Part shown: positions 27,358 through 36,143 of the stretch, piece by piece
Layout of the letters: the number at the start of each line of letters is the position of its first letter
Numbering within the stretch: position 1 is the first letter of the stretch
Made by a program: the position numbers and the translations under genes
The notes under the pieces: model-generated
What the model was told of the DNA's origin: nothing
Seen by the model: only the letters and a program-made list of their open reading frames with translations
Database searches by the model: none
Source of the DNA: Deltaproteobacteria bacterium
GTDB lineage: Bacteria > Myxococcota_A > Polyangia > Haliangiales > Haliangiaceae
Reading direction: 5' to 3'
DNA: 64,000 bases
Assembly (NCBI GenBank): GCA_021413675.1
Contig: JAIOQA010000173.1
Location: 1-64,000, forward strand

Positions 27358-28388
27358 CGCCGCGCGAGCTCGCCGACCCGCCGCGCGATCGCGCCGCCGA
27401 TGTCGCCGATCGGCAACACCACCGACGCGCCGCCGAGCTCCTTCGCGGCCCGCGGCATGCCGTAGACCACGCTCGTGGCCTCGTCCTGCGCCACGGTCCA
27501 CCAGCCCGCGCGCGTCGCCTCGAGCATGCCCGCGGCGCCGTCCCTGCCCATGCCGGTGAGCAGCGCCGCGACCCCGCGCCCCGGCCAGTGATGTACCGCG
27601 CTGGCGAGGAACACGTCGACCGACGGGCGGTACGGGTTGTCGACCGGCTGCGGCGTGTAGTGGAGCTCGCCGAGATCGTCGAGGACGAGGTGATCGTCGG
27701 TCGACGCCAGCACGGCGTGGCCGACCTGCGGGCGCGCGCCCTCGACCGCAACCTCGACCGGAAAGCGCGCGTGCTGGGCCAGCCAGATCGCCAGGCCGGG
27801 CGCGAACGCCGCGGCCACGTGCTGGATGATCACGATCGGCGCGGGCACGGCCTCGCCCATCGCCGCCAGCACGGTGCACAGCGCCGCCGGGCCGCCGGTC
27901 GACGCGCCGATCACGATCAGCGGGCTCGCGGACTGTCGTGCGACCTCGCGCGCGGGCCGCGCCGGCACCGCGGGCGACGCGCCGCGGACCAGGCGCCCGA
28001 CGCTGTCGAGCTTGTCGAGGAACTCGCGGGTGCTCGGGCTGTCGGCGTCGGCGCTGGCCGGCGTCTCGATCGCGCCCTGCGCGCCGTGCGACATCGCCTG
28101 GTAGACCAGATCGAGGTTGGCCTGGAGCGACGACGTCACCACCAGGATCAGGCAGGGCGCGACCCGCAGGATCTCGCGCGTGGTCGCCGCGCCGTCGATG
28201 CGCGGCATGACGAGATCCATCAGGATCAGATCCGGGGGCTGCGCGCGCGCCTGCGCGACCGCGGTCGGCCCGTCGGGCGCGAGCCACAGGACCTCGTGCC
28301 CGCCGTGGCGCACCAGCCGCGCGAGCACGGTCTGCGCCAGGATCGAGTCGTTGACGATCGCGATGCGCAATCGCTTACGGGGCGTCAT
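27354..28388 (-). CDS. wspF: WspF-like CheB methylesterase
   Basis: 344 residues. Receiver 5-120 with Asp14 and phospho-Asp58 (LMDLVMP). Linker to about 150, then the CheB esterase domain with the catalytic triad Ser163 (GASTGG), His190 (IIQHV) and Asp283 (TGMGRDGAAG). CheB removes methyl groups from receptor glutamates, resetting the Wsp receptor; in Pseudomonas loss of WspF locks c-di-GMP production on. Start ATG 28388 lies inside the wspE 3' end, overlapping it by 14 bases, so translation is probably coupled. The final gene of the minus-strand operon. Confidence 0.93.
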   Translation of the reverse strand: MTPRKRLRIAIVNDSILAQTVLARLVRHGGHEVLWLAPDGPTAVAQARAQPPDLILMDLVMPRIDGAATTREILRVAPCLILVVTSSLQANLDLVYQAMSHGAQGAIETPASADADSPSTREFLDKLDSVGRLVRGASPAVPARPAREVARQSASPLIVIGASTGGPAALCTVLAAMGEAVPAPIVIIQHVAAAFAPGLAIWLAQHARFPVEVAVEGARPQVGHAVLASTDDHLVLDDLGELHYTPQPVDNPYRPSVDVFLASAVHHWPGRGVAALLTGMGRDGAAGMLEATRAGWWTVAQDEATSVVYGMPRAAKELGGASVVLPIGDIGGAIARRVGELARR

Positions 28389-31134
28389 GCGTCGGGCCTC
28401 CGATCAGGTCGTTCACGGCGGCGACCAGCGCGTCGTCGTGGAAGCTGCTCTTGGTGAGGTAGTGATCCGCGCCGGCCTCGAGGCCGCGCACGACGTCGTC
28501 CTGGTCGTCGCGATAGGACACGATCATCACCGGCACGCGCCGGTAGCGATCGTCCTGCTTGATCGAGCGCACCAGCTCGAGGCCGTTCATCCGCGGCATG
28601 TCGACGTCGGTCACGATCAGATCGAAGCGGCGGTCCTGGAGCTGCTGCCAGGCGTCCATGCCGTCGACGGCGATCGTGACCTCGTAGCCATGGTTGACGA
28701 GCAGCTGGCGCTCGACCTCGCGCACGGTGATCGAGTCGTCGACGACGAGGATCGCGCGGCGGCGCGCCGCGGTGGTGGCACTGCCGCGCTCGACCCTCGC
28801 CAGGCCGCCGGTCGACAGCGACTGCAGGATCGAGCGGTGCATGTCCTCGACGTCGAGGATCAGCACCGGGCTGCCGTCGTCGAGGGTCGACACCGCGCTG
28901 ACATCGCCGACCTTGCCGAGCCGGGGATCGAGGCGCCGCACCACCAGCTCCTCCTCGCCGAGGAACCGATCGACCACGACGCCGCAGGCCTGAGCGTGCT
29001 CGCCGATCACGACCACGACCGACGACTCGCCGGGCGCGGCCTGACCATCGAGCTCGAGCACCCTGGCGCCATCGACCAGGCCGATGCGGCGCTCGTCGAG
29101 ATCGAAGAACGTGCGGCCCTCGAGCGCGTGCAGCGCCCCGCGCTCGACGCGCACGATCCGCTCGATGCGGGCCAGCGGCAGCGCGAAGGGCTCGCCGGCG
29201 ATCTCGACGATGATCGCGCGCGTCACCGACAAGGTCACCGGCATCTGCAGGTGGAAGGTCGTGCCCTCCCCGACCTTGCTCGACAGCCGCACGGTGCCGC
29301 CGATCTCCTGGACCACCGCGCGCACGACATCGAGCCCGACGCCGCGGCCCGAGATCTCGGTGACCTGATCGGTGGTCGAGAACCCCGGCGCGAACAGGTA
29401 GTTCAGCACCGCGGCGTCGTCGAGGCCTGCGGCCGCGGCGGCGGAAACCAGGCCGCGATCGACGATGCGCTGGCGCACGTGCGCCGGCGAGATGCCGCGG
29501 CCGTCGTCGGCGATCTGGATGAGCAGCATGCCGGCCCAGTGCTTGGCCTCGATCCGGATCGTGCCCTGCGGCGGCTTGCCGCGCGCGGTGCGATCAGCCG
29601 GGATCTCGAGCCCGTGATCGATCGCGTTGCGGATCATGTGGCCGAGCGGTGCCTCGAGCTTGTCGAGCACGTCGCGATCGACGCCGACCTCCTCGCCGAC
29701 GATCACGAGCTGCGCCTGCTTGCCGAGGCCGCGGGCCAGATCGCGGGCCATGCGCGGCAGGCCGTGCAGCCCGTCCTTGAACGGGCGCATGCGCGCCTGC
29801 GTGGCCTGGCGGTACAGGCGGCGCGACAGCTCGTCGACGCGGCGGGCGTAGGCGTCGAGCTCGCCGACGTGGTCGCGCAGGAACGCGCGGCCGTGGCCGA
29901 AGCGCTGGCGAAGGTCGCGCAGGCCGCGGGCGAGCGCGCCGTCAGTCGCGCCAGCGTCGGCGGCCTCGATCAGCTCCTCGAGGGACCGGGCCAGGCGTGC
30001 ATGCTCGCGCGCCTCGCGGTGGACGCTCGCGACCACGCGATCGAAGCGCCGGGTCTCGACCACGGCCTCGCCAGCGAGGCCGATGAGCCGCTCGACGGTC
30101 TCGCTCGAGACGCGCACCGAGGTGGCGGTCGTGAACGCGCGCGCGATCCGGCGAGGCGCGTCGGCCGGCGAGGCCGCGCGCGGTGCGGCGGGCTCGATCG
30201 CTTCGGGCTCGATCAGGCGCGCCGGCACGGGTGCTGGCGCGGCCTCGCCGAGCGGCGCGCCGAGCGCGTGGTCGAGCGCGGCGGTCGCGTGCTCGATGTC
30301 GGCCAGCTCGCGCGCGGTCCACGCGCCGAGCGCGGCGACCGACTTGCCGCCGAGCGCGACGAACACGTCGGTCGCGCGCAGGAGCGGATCGATCGCCGCC
30401 GCGGGCTGCGCGAGCCGATCCTCGCGCCACACGCGGAACACCTCCTCGGTGGCGTGAGCCAGGCTGACCGCCGCCGACAGCCCGACGATGCGCGCGGCGC
30501 CCTTGATCGAGTGGGCGGCGCGCATCAGGCCATCGAGGAGGCCGTCGTTGGTCGGGTCGGCCTCGAGCTCGAGCAGGCCCTGGGTGAGGGTCGCGGCGTG
30601 GGTCTCGACCTCGCTCTGGAACAGCTCGGCGAGGCCGGGATCGATCGTGTCGCGGAGCACGACCTCGGCGCCGCGCGCCTCGATCGGTGGCGAGGCGATC
30701 GGTGCGGGGGCGATCGGTGCGGGCGCGATCGGTGGCGGCGCGACGGATTGCGGCGCGCTCGCCTCCGGGCTCGCGACCGCGCGCGCGATCGCGGCGATCG
30801 TCTCGCGCTGCGCCGCCTCCCAGCCCTCGATCACCTCGTCGGGCGCCACCGCCAGCTCCGCGAAGCACGCGATCGCCCGCGCGAACACCAGCGCGTGGCC
30901 CGGCGTCCACACGAGCGGGCGCTTGAACCACTCCTCGAGGGCGTGGGCCAGGCGCGCGGTCTGGGTCAGCTCGACCAGCCGCGCGGCGCCGCCGATCGAG
31001 TGCACCGCGCGCCGGACCTCGGCCCACACCGCCTCGCTGACCTCGCCGTCGAGGGTCGGCGCGGCGTCGCGCAGGTGCGCGACGTGGCCCTCGAGCTCGC
31101 CGCGGAAGATCGGCCCGAGATCGTCGAGGCTCAC
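28375..31134 (-). CDS. wspE: WspE-like hybrid CheA kinase with two Hpt domains
   Basis: 919 residues from GTG. Two Hpt domains: His45 (AVHSIGGAAR) and His208 (AAHSIKGAAR), joined by an Ala/Pro/Ile repeat linker (about 128-151). Then the P3/P4 kinase with GHMIRNAIDHGLE, DDGRGIS and GRGVGLDVV, a CheW-like domain near 650-780, and a C-terminal receiver from 792 with Asp843 (VTDVDMP). It should phosphorylate WspR and WspF. GTG overlaps the wspD stop (GTGA); its own TAA lies inside wspF. The first Hpt lacks the usual lysine after the histidine (SIGG not SIKG), so it may be less active. Confidence 0.93.
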   Translation of the reverse strand: MSLDDLGPIFRGELEGHVAHLRDAAPTLDGEVSEAVWAEVRRAVHSIGGAARLVELTQTARLAHALEEWFKRPLVWTPGHALVFARAIACFAELAVAPDEVIEGWEAAQRETIAAIARAVASPEASAPQSVAPPPIAPAPIAPAPIASPPIEARGAEVVLRDTIDPGLAELFQSEVETHAATLTQGLLELEADPTNDGLLDGLMRAAHSIKGAARIVGLSAAVSLAHATEEVFRVWREDRLAQPAAAIDPLLRATDVFVALGGKSVAALGAWTARELADIEHATAALDHALGAPLGEAAPAPVPARLIEPEAIEPAAPRAASPADAPRRIARAFTTATSVRVSSETVERLIGLAGEAVVETRRFDRVVASVHREAREHARLARSLEELIEAADAGATDGALARGLRDLRQRFGHGRAFLRDHVGELDAYARRVDELSRRLYRQATQARMRPFKDGLHGLPRMARDLARGLGKQAQLVIVGEEVGVDRDVLDKLEAPLGHMIRNAIDHGLEIPADRTARGKPPQGTIRIEAKHWAGMLLIQIADDGRGISPAHVRQRIVDRGLVSAAAAAGLDDAAVLNYLFAPGFSTTDQVTEISGRGVGLDVVRAVVQEIGGTVRLSSKVGEGTTFHLQMPVTLSVTRAIIVEIAGEPFALPLARIERIVRVERGALHALEGRTFFDLDERRIGLVDGARVLELDGQAAPGESSVVVVIGEHAQACGVVVDRFLGEEELVVRRLDPRLGKVGDVSAVSTLDDGSPVLILDVEDMHRSILQSLSTGGLARVERGSATTAARRRAILVVDDSITVREVERQLLVNHGYEVTIAVDGMDAWQQLQDRRFDLIVTDVDMPRMNGLELVRSIKQDDRYRRVPVMIVSYRDDQDDVVRGLEAGADHYLTKSSFHDDALVAAVNDLIGGPTHDAP

Positions 31135-31766
31135 CCGACCCTCCGCCGCAGGCCATCGAACAGGCGATCGGTGCCGAGCACGCCGACGTGGCGACCGTCG
31201 AGGTCGACGACCGCCTCGATGAACGGCTCGAGCCCGCGGCTGATCGTGACCGGCGCCGCGGTCAGCGCCGCCAGCGGGATGCGCTCGAGGCCGCCCACCT
31301 CGTCGGCGACGAATCCCCAGCGGTCCCCGCGATGGTGGATGACGATGGCGCGCGCGCGCGCCCCGACCGCGCCCGCGGCGTCGCCGCCGCCGAGGATCCG
31401 ATCGAGCGCGACGCACAGCAGGATCTCGCCGGCGACGTTGATCACGCCGCGCAGCACCGCGCGCGCGCGGTGCGGGATGCGGCGCACGACCGGCACCGCG
31501 AGGATCGAGACGCACGCCACGGCGTCGAGCGCGAGCCACTCGGCGCCGAGCCGGAACACCAGGCACGCGCGCGCGGGCGTCGCGCCGGGCTTGGCCGCGG
31601 CGATCACCGGCGTGCGCTCCTCGGCGTAACCGGCGGGCGCGGGCTGCGTGAACAGCGTCGCGGCCGCGCGCGCGAACGTCGGACAGTTGCGGCAGTGGAG
31701 GTGGGTCGCGAGCTCGCCGCACGTGCGATCGCCGTAGGTCCCGATCTCGCGCCAGCACACGCTCAT
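31131..31766 (-). CDS. wspD: WspD-like CheW adaptor with N-terminal Cys motif
   Basis: 211 residues. The N-terminus MSVCWREIGTYGDRTCGELA, followed by HLHCRNCPTF, has four cysteines in the pattern C...C...C-x2-C and is typical of WspD/large CheW proteins. The CheW beta-barrel spans about 60-205 (ARACLVFRLGAEWLALDAVA, then GVINVAGEILLCVAL). CheW proteins bridge receptor and CheA kinase. Its ATG overlaps the wspC stop and its stop overlaps the wspE GTG (both four-base overlaps), so this is a tight operon. Whether the cysteines bind a metal is not known. Confidence 0.9.
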   Translation of the reverse strand: MSVCWREIGTYGDRTCGELATHLHCRNCPTFARAAATLFTQPAPAGYAEERTPVIAAAKPGATPARACLVFRLGAEWLALDAVACVSILAVPVVRRIPHRARAVLRGVINVAGEILLCVALDRILGGGDAAGAVGARARAIVIHHRGDRWGFVADEVGGLERIPLAALTAAPVTISRGLEPFIEAVVDLDGRHVGVLGTDRLFDGLRRRVG

Positions 31767-33013
31767 CGCCCGGCCCCCGGCTTGGCCGCACGCGCGGCGC
31801 GGCGGCGGAAGTTCGCGGCCTGATCGCGATCGTTGCGCCGGTCGTGCAGGAGCGCGAGGCAGCTGAGCGCCTCGTAGTGGCCCGGATCGAGGTAGACCGC
31901 GCGGCGCAGCGCCTGCTCCGCGGCGGTGTCGTCGTGGCGCGCGACGTGGATGACGCCGGTCAGCGCGTGGGCGGCGACGTCGGTCGGCGCGTCGCGGATC
32001 ACCCGCGCGCAGATCGCGAGGGCCTCGTCGAGGCGCCCGCCGTCGGCGAGCAGGCGAGCGTCGGCCAGGGAAGCCAGCGGTACCGGCGACGCGAGCGATG
32101 CGGGCGGTGCATCGGCCACCGATCGGGGCGCGGCCGCCGCGATCGATTTCGGATCGGCGGCTGTCGCCGGCCGCGCGATCGTCCGCGGCGGGCGCGTCGA
32201 CGATCCGGCGCGCGCCCGGGTCGCGCGCGCCGGCGCGAGCGCGTAGACGCAGGTGCCATGCGCGGTCTGCCGCACGAACCGCGGGTCGACCGCGTCGAGC
32301 AGCTCCGACGCCGAGCTGATCACCAGCCCACCGGGCGCGAGCTGCGCGGCGATCCGATCGAGCAGCTGCACCCGCGCCGGCGGCGTCAGGTAGATGAGCA
32401 GGTGGCGGCAGAAGATCAGATCGTAGGGCGCGACCCGCACCGGCCAGCCGCGCTCGAGCAGGTTCGCGACCTCGAAGCGCACCGCCTCGCGCGCGACCGG
32501 GCGCACCAGCCAGGCGTCGCCGTCGGGCTGGAACCAGCGCTCGCGCAGCCCGGGCACGCCCTCGCGGAACGACAGCCCGCCGTAGCGCCCGCGGCGCGCG
32601 CTGGCGATCGCGCGCGCGCTCACGTCGAGCCCGTCGATCGCGAACCGGCTCGCGGGCACGCCGGCGGCGCAGAGCGCCATCGCGCACGAGTAGGCCTCCT
32701 CGCCGGTGGCGCATGGCGCCGACAGGATCGTGAACCGCGGGCCGGGATGCGCGAGCGCCCGCTGCACGACCAGCTCGAACATCGCGGCGTCGCGGTAGAA
32801 CCAGGTCTCGGGCACGACCACCGTCTCGATCAGCGCGTCGAGCGCGGCGCGATCGGTCGCGACCTGCTGCGCCAGCGCCGCCGCATCGGCGGCGCGGCCG
32901 CGCGCGACCAGCTCGCGCACCGCCGCGTCGAGCGCGCGATCGCCGAGCACCGTGCGATCGACGCCGATCGCCTGCTCGAGCGCCGCCGCGAGGCGATCCA
33001 GCTCGTCGCTCAC
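31763..33013 (-). CDS. wspC: WspC-like CheR methyltransferase with TPR tail
   Basis: 416 residues. CheR domain: N-terminal helices, PETWFYRD at 68-75, the SAM-binding ILSAPCATGEEAYS at about 95-108, and later FCRHLLIYL in the place of the FCRNVLIYF motif. From about residue 265 an Ala/Pro/Arg linker leads to tetratricopeptide-type helices (310-410), as in WspC. It methylates receptor glutamates using S-adenosylmethionine, opposing wspF. ATGA overlaps with both neighbours. Confidence 0.92.
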   Translation of the reverse strand: MSDELDRLAAALEQAIGVDRTVLGDRALDAAVRELVARGRAADAAALAQQVATDRAALDALIETVVVPETWFYRDAAMFELVVQRALAHPGPRFTILSAPCATGEEAYSCAMALCAAGVPASRFAIDGLDVSARAIASARRGRYGGLSFREGVPGLRERWFQPDGDAWLVRPVAREAVRFEVANLLERGWPVRVAPYDLIFCRHLLIYLTPPARVQLLDRIAAQLAPGGLVISSASELLDAVDPRFVRQTAHGTCVYALAPARATRARAGSSTRPPRTIARPATAADPKSIAAAAPRSVADAPPASLASPVPLASLADARLLADGGRLDEALAICARVIRDAPTDVAAHALTGVIHVARHDDTAAEQALRRAVYLDPGHYEALSCLALLHDRRNDRDQAANFRRRAARAAKPGAGR

Positions 33014-33477
33014 GCGGCCCCCTCGCGGCCCGCGAACAGCATGCGCAGCGCGCGCGGCAGCAAGCGATCGGGATCGACGAGCTGCAGCGTCGGATGGCTC
33101 GCGAGGCCGCGCACCAGCTCGCCGAGGTAGGGCGCGCCGGGCTGGTTCACGCCGGCGCGCTCGATGCGCGCGCCGTCGGTCGAGATCACGTCGGTCGCGC
33201 CGACCACGCAGAGGCCCATCATCACGCGCTCGCCGCGCGTCACCTCGACCTCGATGATCACGATCCGCGCCGACAGCTGCGCGGGCGTCGGCCGATCGAC
33301 GACGACTCGCGCGAGATCCAGCACTGGCACCGAGCGCCCGCGGTAGTCCATCGCGCCGAGCACCGCGGGCGGCGCGCCAGGCAGCGTGCGCAGCGCGACC
33401 CGCGCGACCACCTCGATCACGCGCCGCGCCGGGATCGCGTAGGCCTGCCCGTCGATGTCGAACGGCACCAGCAGCAT
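33010..33477 (-). CDS. wspB: WspB-like CheW adaptor
   Basis: 155 residues, a single CheW domain: LVPFDIDGQAYAIPARRVIE at the start, then GAMDYRGRSVPVLDLARVV and the terminal LLPRALRMLF. It is the second CheW of the cluster, and it couples receptor to kinase, as WspB does. Its stop overlaps the wspC ATG. The wspA gene ends 27 bases upstream. Confidence 0.9.
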   Translation of the reverse strand: MLLVPFDIDGQAYAIPARRVIEVVARVALRTLPGAPPAVLGAMDYRGRSVPVLDLARVVVDRPTPAQLSARIVIIEVEVTRGERVMMGLCVVGATDVISTDGARIERAGVNQPGAPYLGELVRGLASHPTLQLVDPDRLLPRALRMLFAGREGAA

Positions 33478-33504
33478 GTCGCGGTCAGCGCTCCGGCCGG
33501 AGCG

Positions 33505-35157
33505 CTAGTTCACCTTGAAGTGCGAGATCTCGTCGCGCAGCCCGCCGACCGCGTTGCGCAGGTGCTCGCTCGCCGAGTTGAACTCGCGCAGCGCGCCCGA
33601 GGTCTGGCGCGCGCTGTCCTGCAGGTTGATCATCGCGTCGTTGATCTGGCGCGCGCCGGCCGCCTGGTTGCGCACGCCGGCGTTGACCACCGCGAACCGG
33701 TCGGACATCACCTGGACCTGGCCGACGATCTCGACCAGCTGCGTGCCGACCTGCGCCACCGAGGTCACGCCCTGGCGGACCTGCTCGGTGAACTTGTCCA
33801 TCTCCATCACGCCCGAGGTCACCGCGCCCTGCATCTCCTTCACCATGTGATCGATGTCGAGGGTCGCGACCGCGGTCTGATCGGCGAGCCGCCGGATCTC
33901 GCGCGACAGCACCAGGAAGCCCAGGCCGAACTCGCCGGCCTTCTCGGCCTCGATCGCCGCGTTCACCGACAGCAGGTTGGTCTGGTCCGCGACCTTCGTG
34001 ATGGTCGTGACCACCGCGCCAATGTCGGCGGCCTTCTCGCGGATCACCGACAGCTTGCCGGAGATCGCGGCCGTGGCCTTGCCCAGCTGCCGCATCGTCG
34101 CGTCCATGTCGTCGAGGCTGGCCTGGCCGATCTTCGCGAGGTCCGCGGCGCCGGCGGCGACCTTGTTGACGCTGTCGACGGTGGTCGTGAGCTCCTGCGA
34201 GGTCGCGTTGATCTCCTTGATCGCGGCGGCGATCTCCGTCGTCGAGGCGCCGAAGCCGTGGGCCGCGGTCTCCTGCTGCATCGAGGTCGCGCTCAGCTCC
34301 GACGCGGTCGACATCAGCTCGATCGACGACTTCTTCACGCGCGACACCAGCGAGTGCAGCGACCTCGTCATCGCGCCGATCGCGTCGAGCAGCCGCGCGC
34401 TCTCGTCGGTGCCCTGCGACGCGATCGTCGCGGTGAGATCGCCGGCCGCGACCTGGGTCGCGACCGTGACCGCGGTGTTCATGCGCTCGGTCAGGCTGCG
34501 CGCGATGCGGTTGGCCAGCCAGCCCATGAGCACGATGATCGCGATCACCGCGAGGCCGAAGACGAACATCATCGTGGTCGCCGAGCTGGCCTCGTCGGCG
34601 GCGTACTTCTCGTTGTCGCTGTTGAGGCGGGTCGCGAGCGCGACGATCTTGTCGACCGCGGCGCGCTGCCGCTCGTAGACCGGCGCGAGCTTGCCGCGGA
34701 CCACCGCGTCGGCGGCGGCGCGGTTGCCGGCCTGGATCGCCGGCACCAGCTCGCCCTCGGCGATGCGGAAGAACTCGACCGCCGGCTCGTACGACTCGAC
34801 GGTCATGAGCTGCCGCAGCTCGCCCTCGGGCAGCTCGCGCACCCAGACCGCGTGGCGCTGGTCGTATTCCTGATGCAGCTTGCGCAGGCGATCGACGAGC
34901 GCCACCGCCTTCATCGGCTCGGTCTCGTCGAGCAGGAGCTGCACGACCAGGTACGACTCGACGATGTACTCGGGCGGCGGCAGCACGTCGCTGATGACGT
35001 CCTTGCCCTGCGCGATCTGCTGATACACCGGGCCATTGACCTGCAGGTGATCGAGCGTGAGCTTCGTCTTGACGGCGAAACCCGCGAACGCGGCGAGGCA
35101 CATCGCCACCAGCAGCGACAGCTTGATCGACAGGCTCAGGCGAGTGAACCAACGCAC
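33505..35157 (-). CDS. wspA: WspA-like methyl-accepting chemoreceptor
   Basis: 550 residues from GTG with GGGAGG about 7 bases upstream. First membrane helix at 10-30, periplasmic helical bundle 31-193 (contains LPEGELRQLM), second helix 194-213 (TTMMFVFGLAVIAIIVLMGW), HAMP 214-266, then the signalling domain with the hairpin QTNLLSVNAAIEAEKAGEFG near 390. The Glu-Lys variant (AEKAGE) and LSREIRRLADQ are typical of Wsp/Frz-type receptors. No CheR-tethering pentapeptide at the end. It opens the wsp operon; the signal is probably surface contact or envelope stress by analogy with Pseudomonas. Confidence 0.93.
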   Translation of the reverse strand: MRWFTRLSLSIKLSLLVAMCLAAFAGFAVKTKLTLDHLQVNGPVYQQIAQGKDVISDVLPPPEYIVESYLVVQLLLDETEPMKAVALVDRLRKLHQEYDQRHAVWVRELPEGELRQLMTVESYEPAVEFFRIAEGELVPAIQAGNRAAADAVVRGKLAPVYERQRAAVDKIVALATRLNSDNEKYAADEASSATTMMFVFGLAVIAIIVLMGWLANRIARSLTERMNTAVTVATQVAAGDLTATIASQGTDESARLLDAIGAMTRSLHSLVSRVKKSSIELMSTASELSATSMQQETAAHGFGASTTEIAAAIKEINATSQELTTTVDSVNKVAAGAADLAKIGQASLDDMDATMRQLGKATAAISGKLSVIREKAADIGAVVTTITKVADQTNLLSVNAAIEAEKAGEFGLGFLVLSREIRRLADQTAVATLDIDHMVKEMQGAVTSGVMEMDKFTEQVRQGVTSVAQVGTQLVEIVGQVQVMSDRFAVVNAGVRNQAAGARQINDAMINLQDSARQTSGALREFNSASEHLRNAVGGLRDEISHFKVN

Positions 35158-35273
35158 GTCGTGACCTCCCCGGGTGCCCCCCGCAGTGGGGCCGTTGCTC
35201 GACGGTATCACGGCGACGCGAGCGACCTGGGGGCGCGGCCGGGCAGCGGCTACCGCGGAGCCGCGAGGAGCGG

Positions 35274-35279
35274 TACGCT
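35274..35279 (+). promoter_or_regulatory. -10-like TACGCT, 6 bases before Uma2 start
   Basis: TACGCT-N6-ATG with no ribosome site. The paralogous gene at 43440 carries TAGGCT at the same spacing. Confidence 0.45.
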
Positions 35280-35285
35280 CGGGCC

Positions 35286-35873
35286 ATGGTCACCACTCGG
35301 CGGCGTGCGACCTACGCCGACATCGAGGCGCTGCCCGAGCATCTCGTCGGCGAGATCCTGGCGGGCGAGCTGGTGGTGTCGCCGCGGCCGGCGACGCCTC
35401 ATGCGATCGCGTCGTCCGCAGTCTCCTTCGATGTCATGGGCCCGTTCCAGCGCGGACGGGGCGGCCCTGGAGGCTGGTGGATCCTGCCCGAGCCGGAGCT
35501 GCACCTCGGCCGTGACGTCGTCGTTCCCGACCTCGCGGGCTGGCGGAGCGAACGCATGCCGACGGTGCCGAGCGCACCGTTCCTGACCCTGGCCCCCGAC
35601 TGGGTCTGCGAGATCGCCTCCCCTTCCACCGCGCGCCACGACCGGACCAGCAAGCCGCGCATCTACGCGCGCGCCGAGGTCGGGTTCATGTGGATCGTCG
35701 ATCCCCTCGCGCGCACGCTCGAGATCTTCACCCGCGACCGCGACCACTGGTCGTTCATCGCCGCCCATGCCACCGACGAGAAGGTCCGGGCGGTCCCCTT
35801 CGACGCGGTCGAGCTCGACCTCGCCGGCTGGTGGCTGCCCGAGGACCCCGCCCCGGAATCCCCTCCGCCCTGA
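35286..35873 (+). CDS. Uma2-family putative nuclease (DUF820)
   Basis: 195 residues. Family pattern of the Uma2 PD-(D/E)XK fold: VVPDLAGW (catalytic Asp), WVCEIASPST (catalytic Glu), RTSKPRIYARAEV (Lys-Tyr) and FMWIVDPLARTLEIF. The N-terminus is nearly identical to that of a second copy at 43440 (MVTTRRRATYADIEALPEH). Biological role of Uma2 proteins is not established; they are abundant in cyanobacteria and myxobacteria and look like nuclease-fold proteins. Divergent from wspA by 128 bases with no obvious co-regulation. Confidence 0.82.
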   Translation: MVTTRRRATYADIEALPEHLVGEILAGELVVSPRPATPHAIASSAVSFDVMGPFQRGRGGPGGWWILPEPELHLGRDVVVPDLAGWRSERMPTVPSAPFLTLAPDWVCEIASPSTARHDRTSKPRIYARAEVGFMWIVDPLARTLEIFTRDRDHWSFIAAHATDEKVRAVPFDAVELDLAGWWLPEDPAPESPPP

Positions 35874-35907
35874 CGATTTCGCGAATCCTCCGGGCCACCG
35901 CCGGACT

Positions 35908-35928
35908 TGTCCGCGTGAAAGGCGGACA
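35908..35928 (+). promoter_or_regulatory. Inverted repeat ending two bases before a start codon
   Basis: TGTCCGC-GTGAAAG-GCGGACA: perfect 7-base arms, seven-base loop, then CG and the ATG at 35931. As RNA it could form a hairpin over the translation start; as DNA it could be an operator. Confidence 0.5.
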
Positions 35929-35930
35929 CG

Positions 35931-36143
35931 ATGACGAAGAATGTTGGCACGATGGATCGGATGGCCCGGGCGATCGGCGGTAGCGCGATGATCGCGAGCG
36001 CAGCGCTCGCGCCGGTCTCCACGCCCCTGCTCCTCGGCGGGGTCGCGATGGGCGGCTACCTGCTGGCGACCTCGCTCGCCGGCACCTGCCTCGGGTACCT
36101 GCTCATGGGCAAGTCGACCTGCCCGATCAAAGCCGCGCGATGA
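35931..36143 (+). CDS. DUF2892-like small membrane protein
   Basis: 70 residues. MTKNVGTMDRMARAIGGSAM matches the opening 'KNVGxxDRxxR' of DUF2892/YgaP-type membrane proteins, followed by two hydrophobic helices (about 15-35 and 36-58) and a conserved C-terminal LMGKSTCPIK. Function unknown; in some proteins this domain follows a rhodanese. Its stop overlaps the ATG of the ECF sigma factor (ATGA), so both are likely translated together. It could act with the sigma factor at the membrane, but no anti-sigma signature is present. Confidence 0.75.
   Translation: MTKNVGTMDRMARAIGGSAMIASAALAPVSTPLLLGGVAMGGYLLATSLAGTCLGYLLMGKSTCPIKAAR

Noticed and set aside
28117-31629. Long plus-strand open frame of 1170 codons opposite wspE
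   Set aside because: Arg/Asp/Leu-rich antisense frame; wspE has all CheA motifs.
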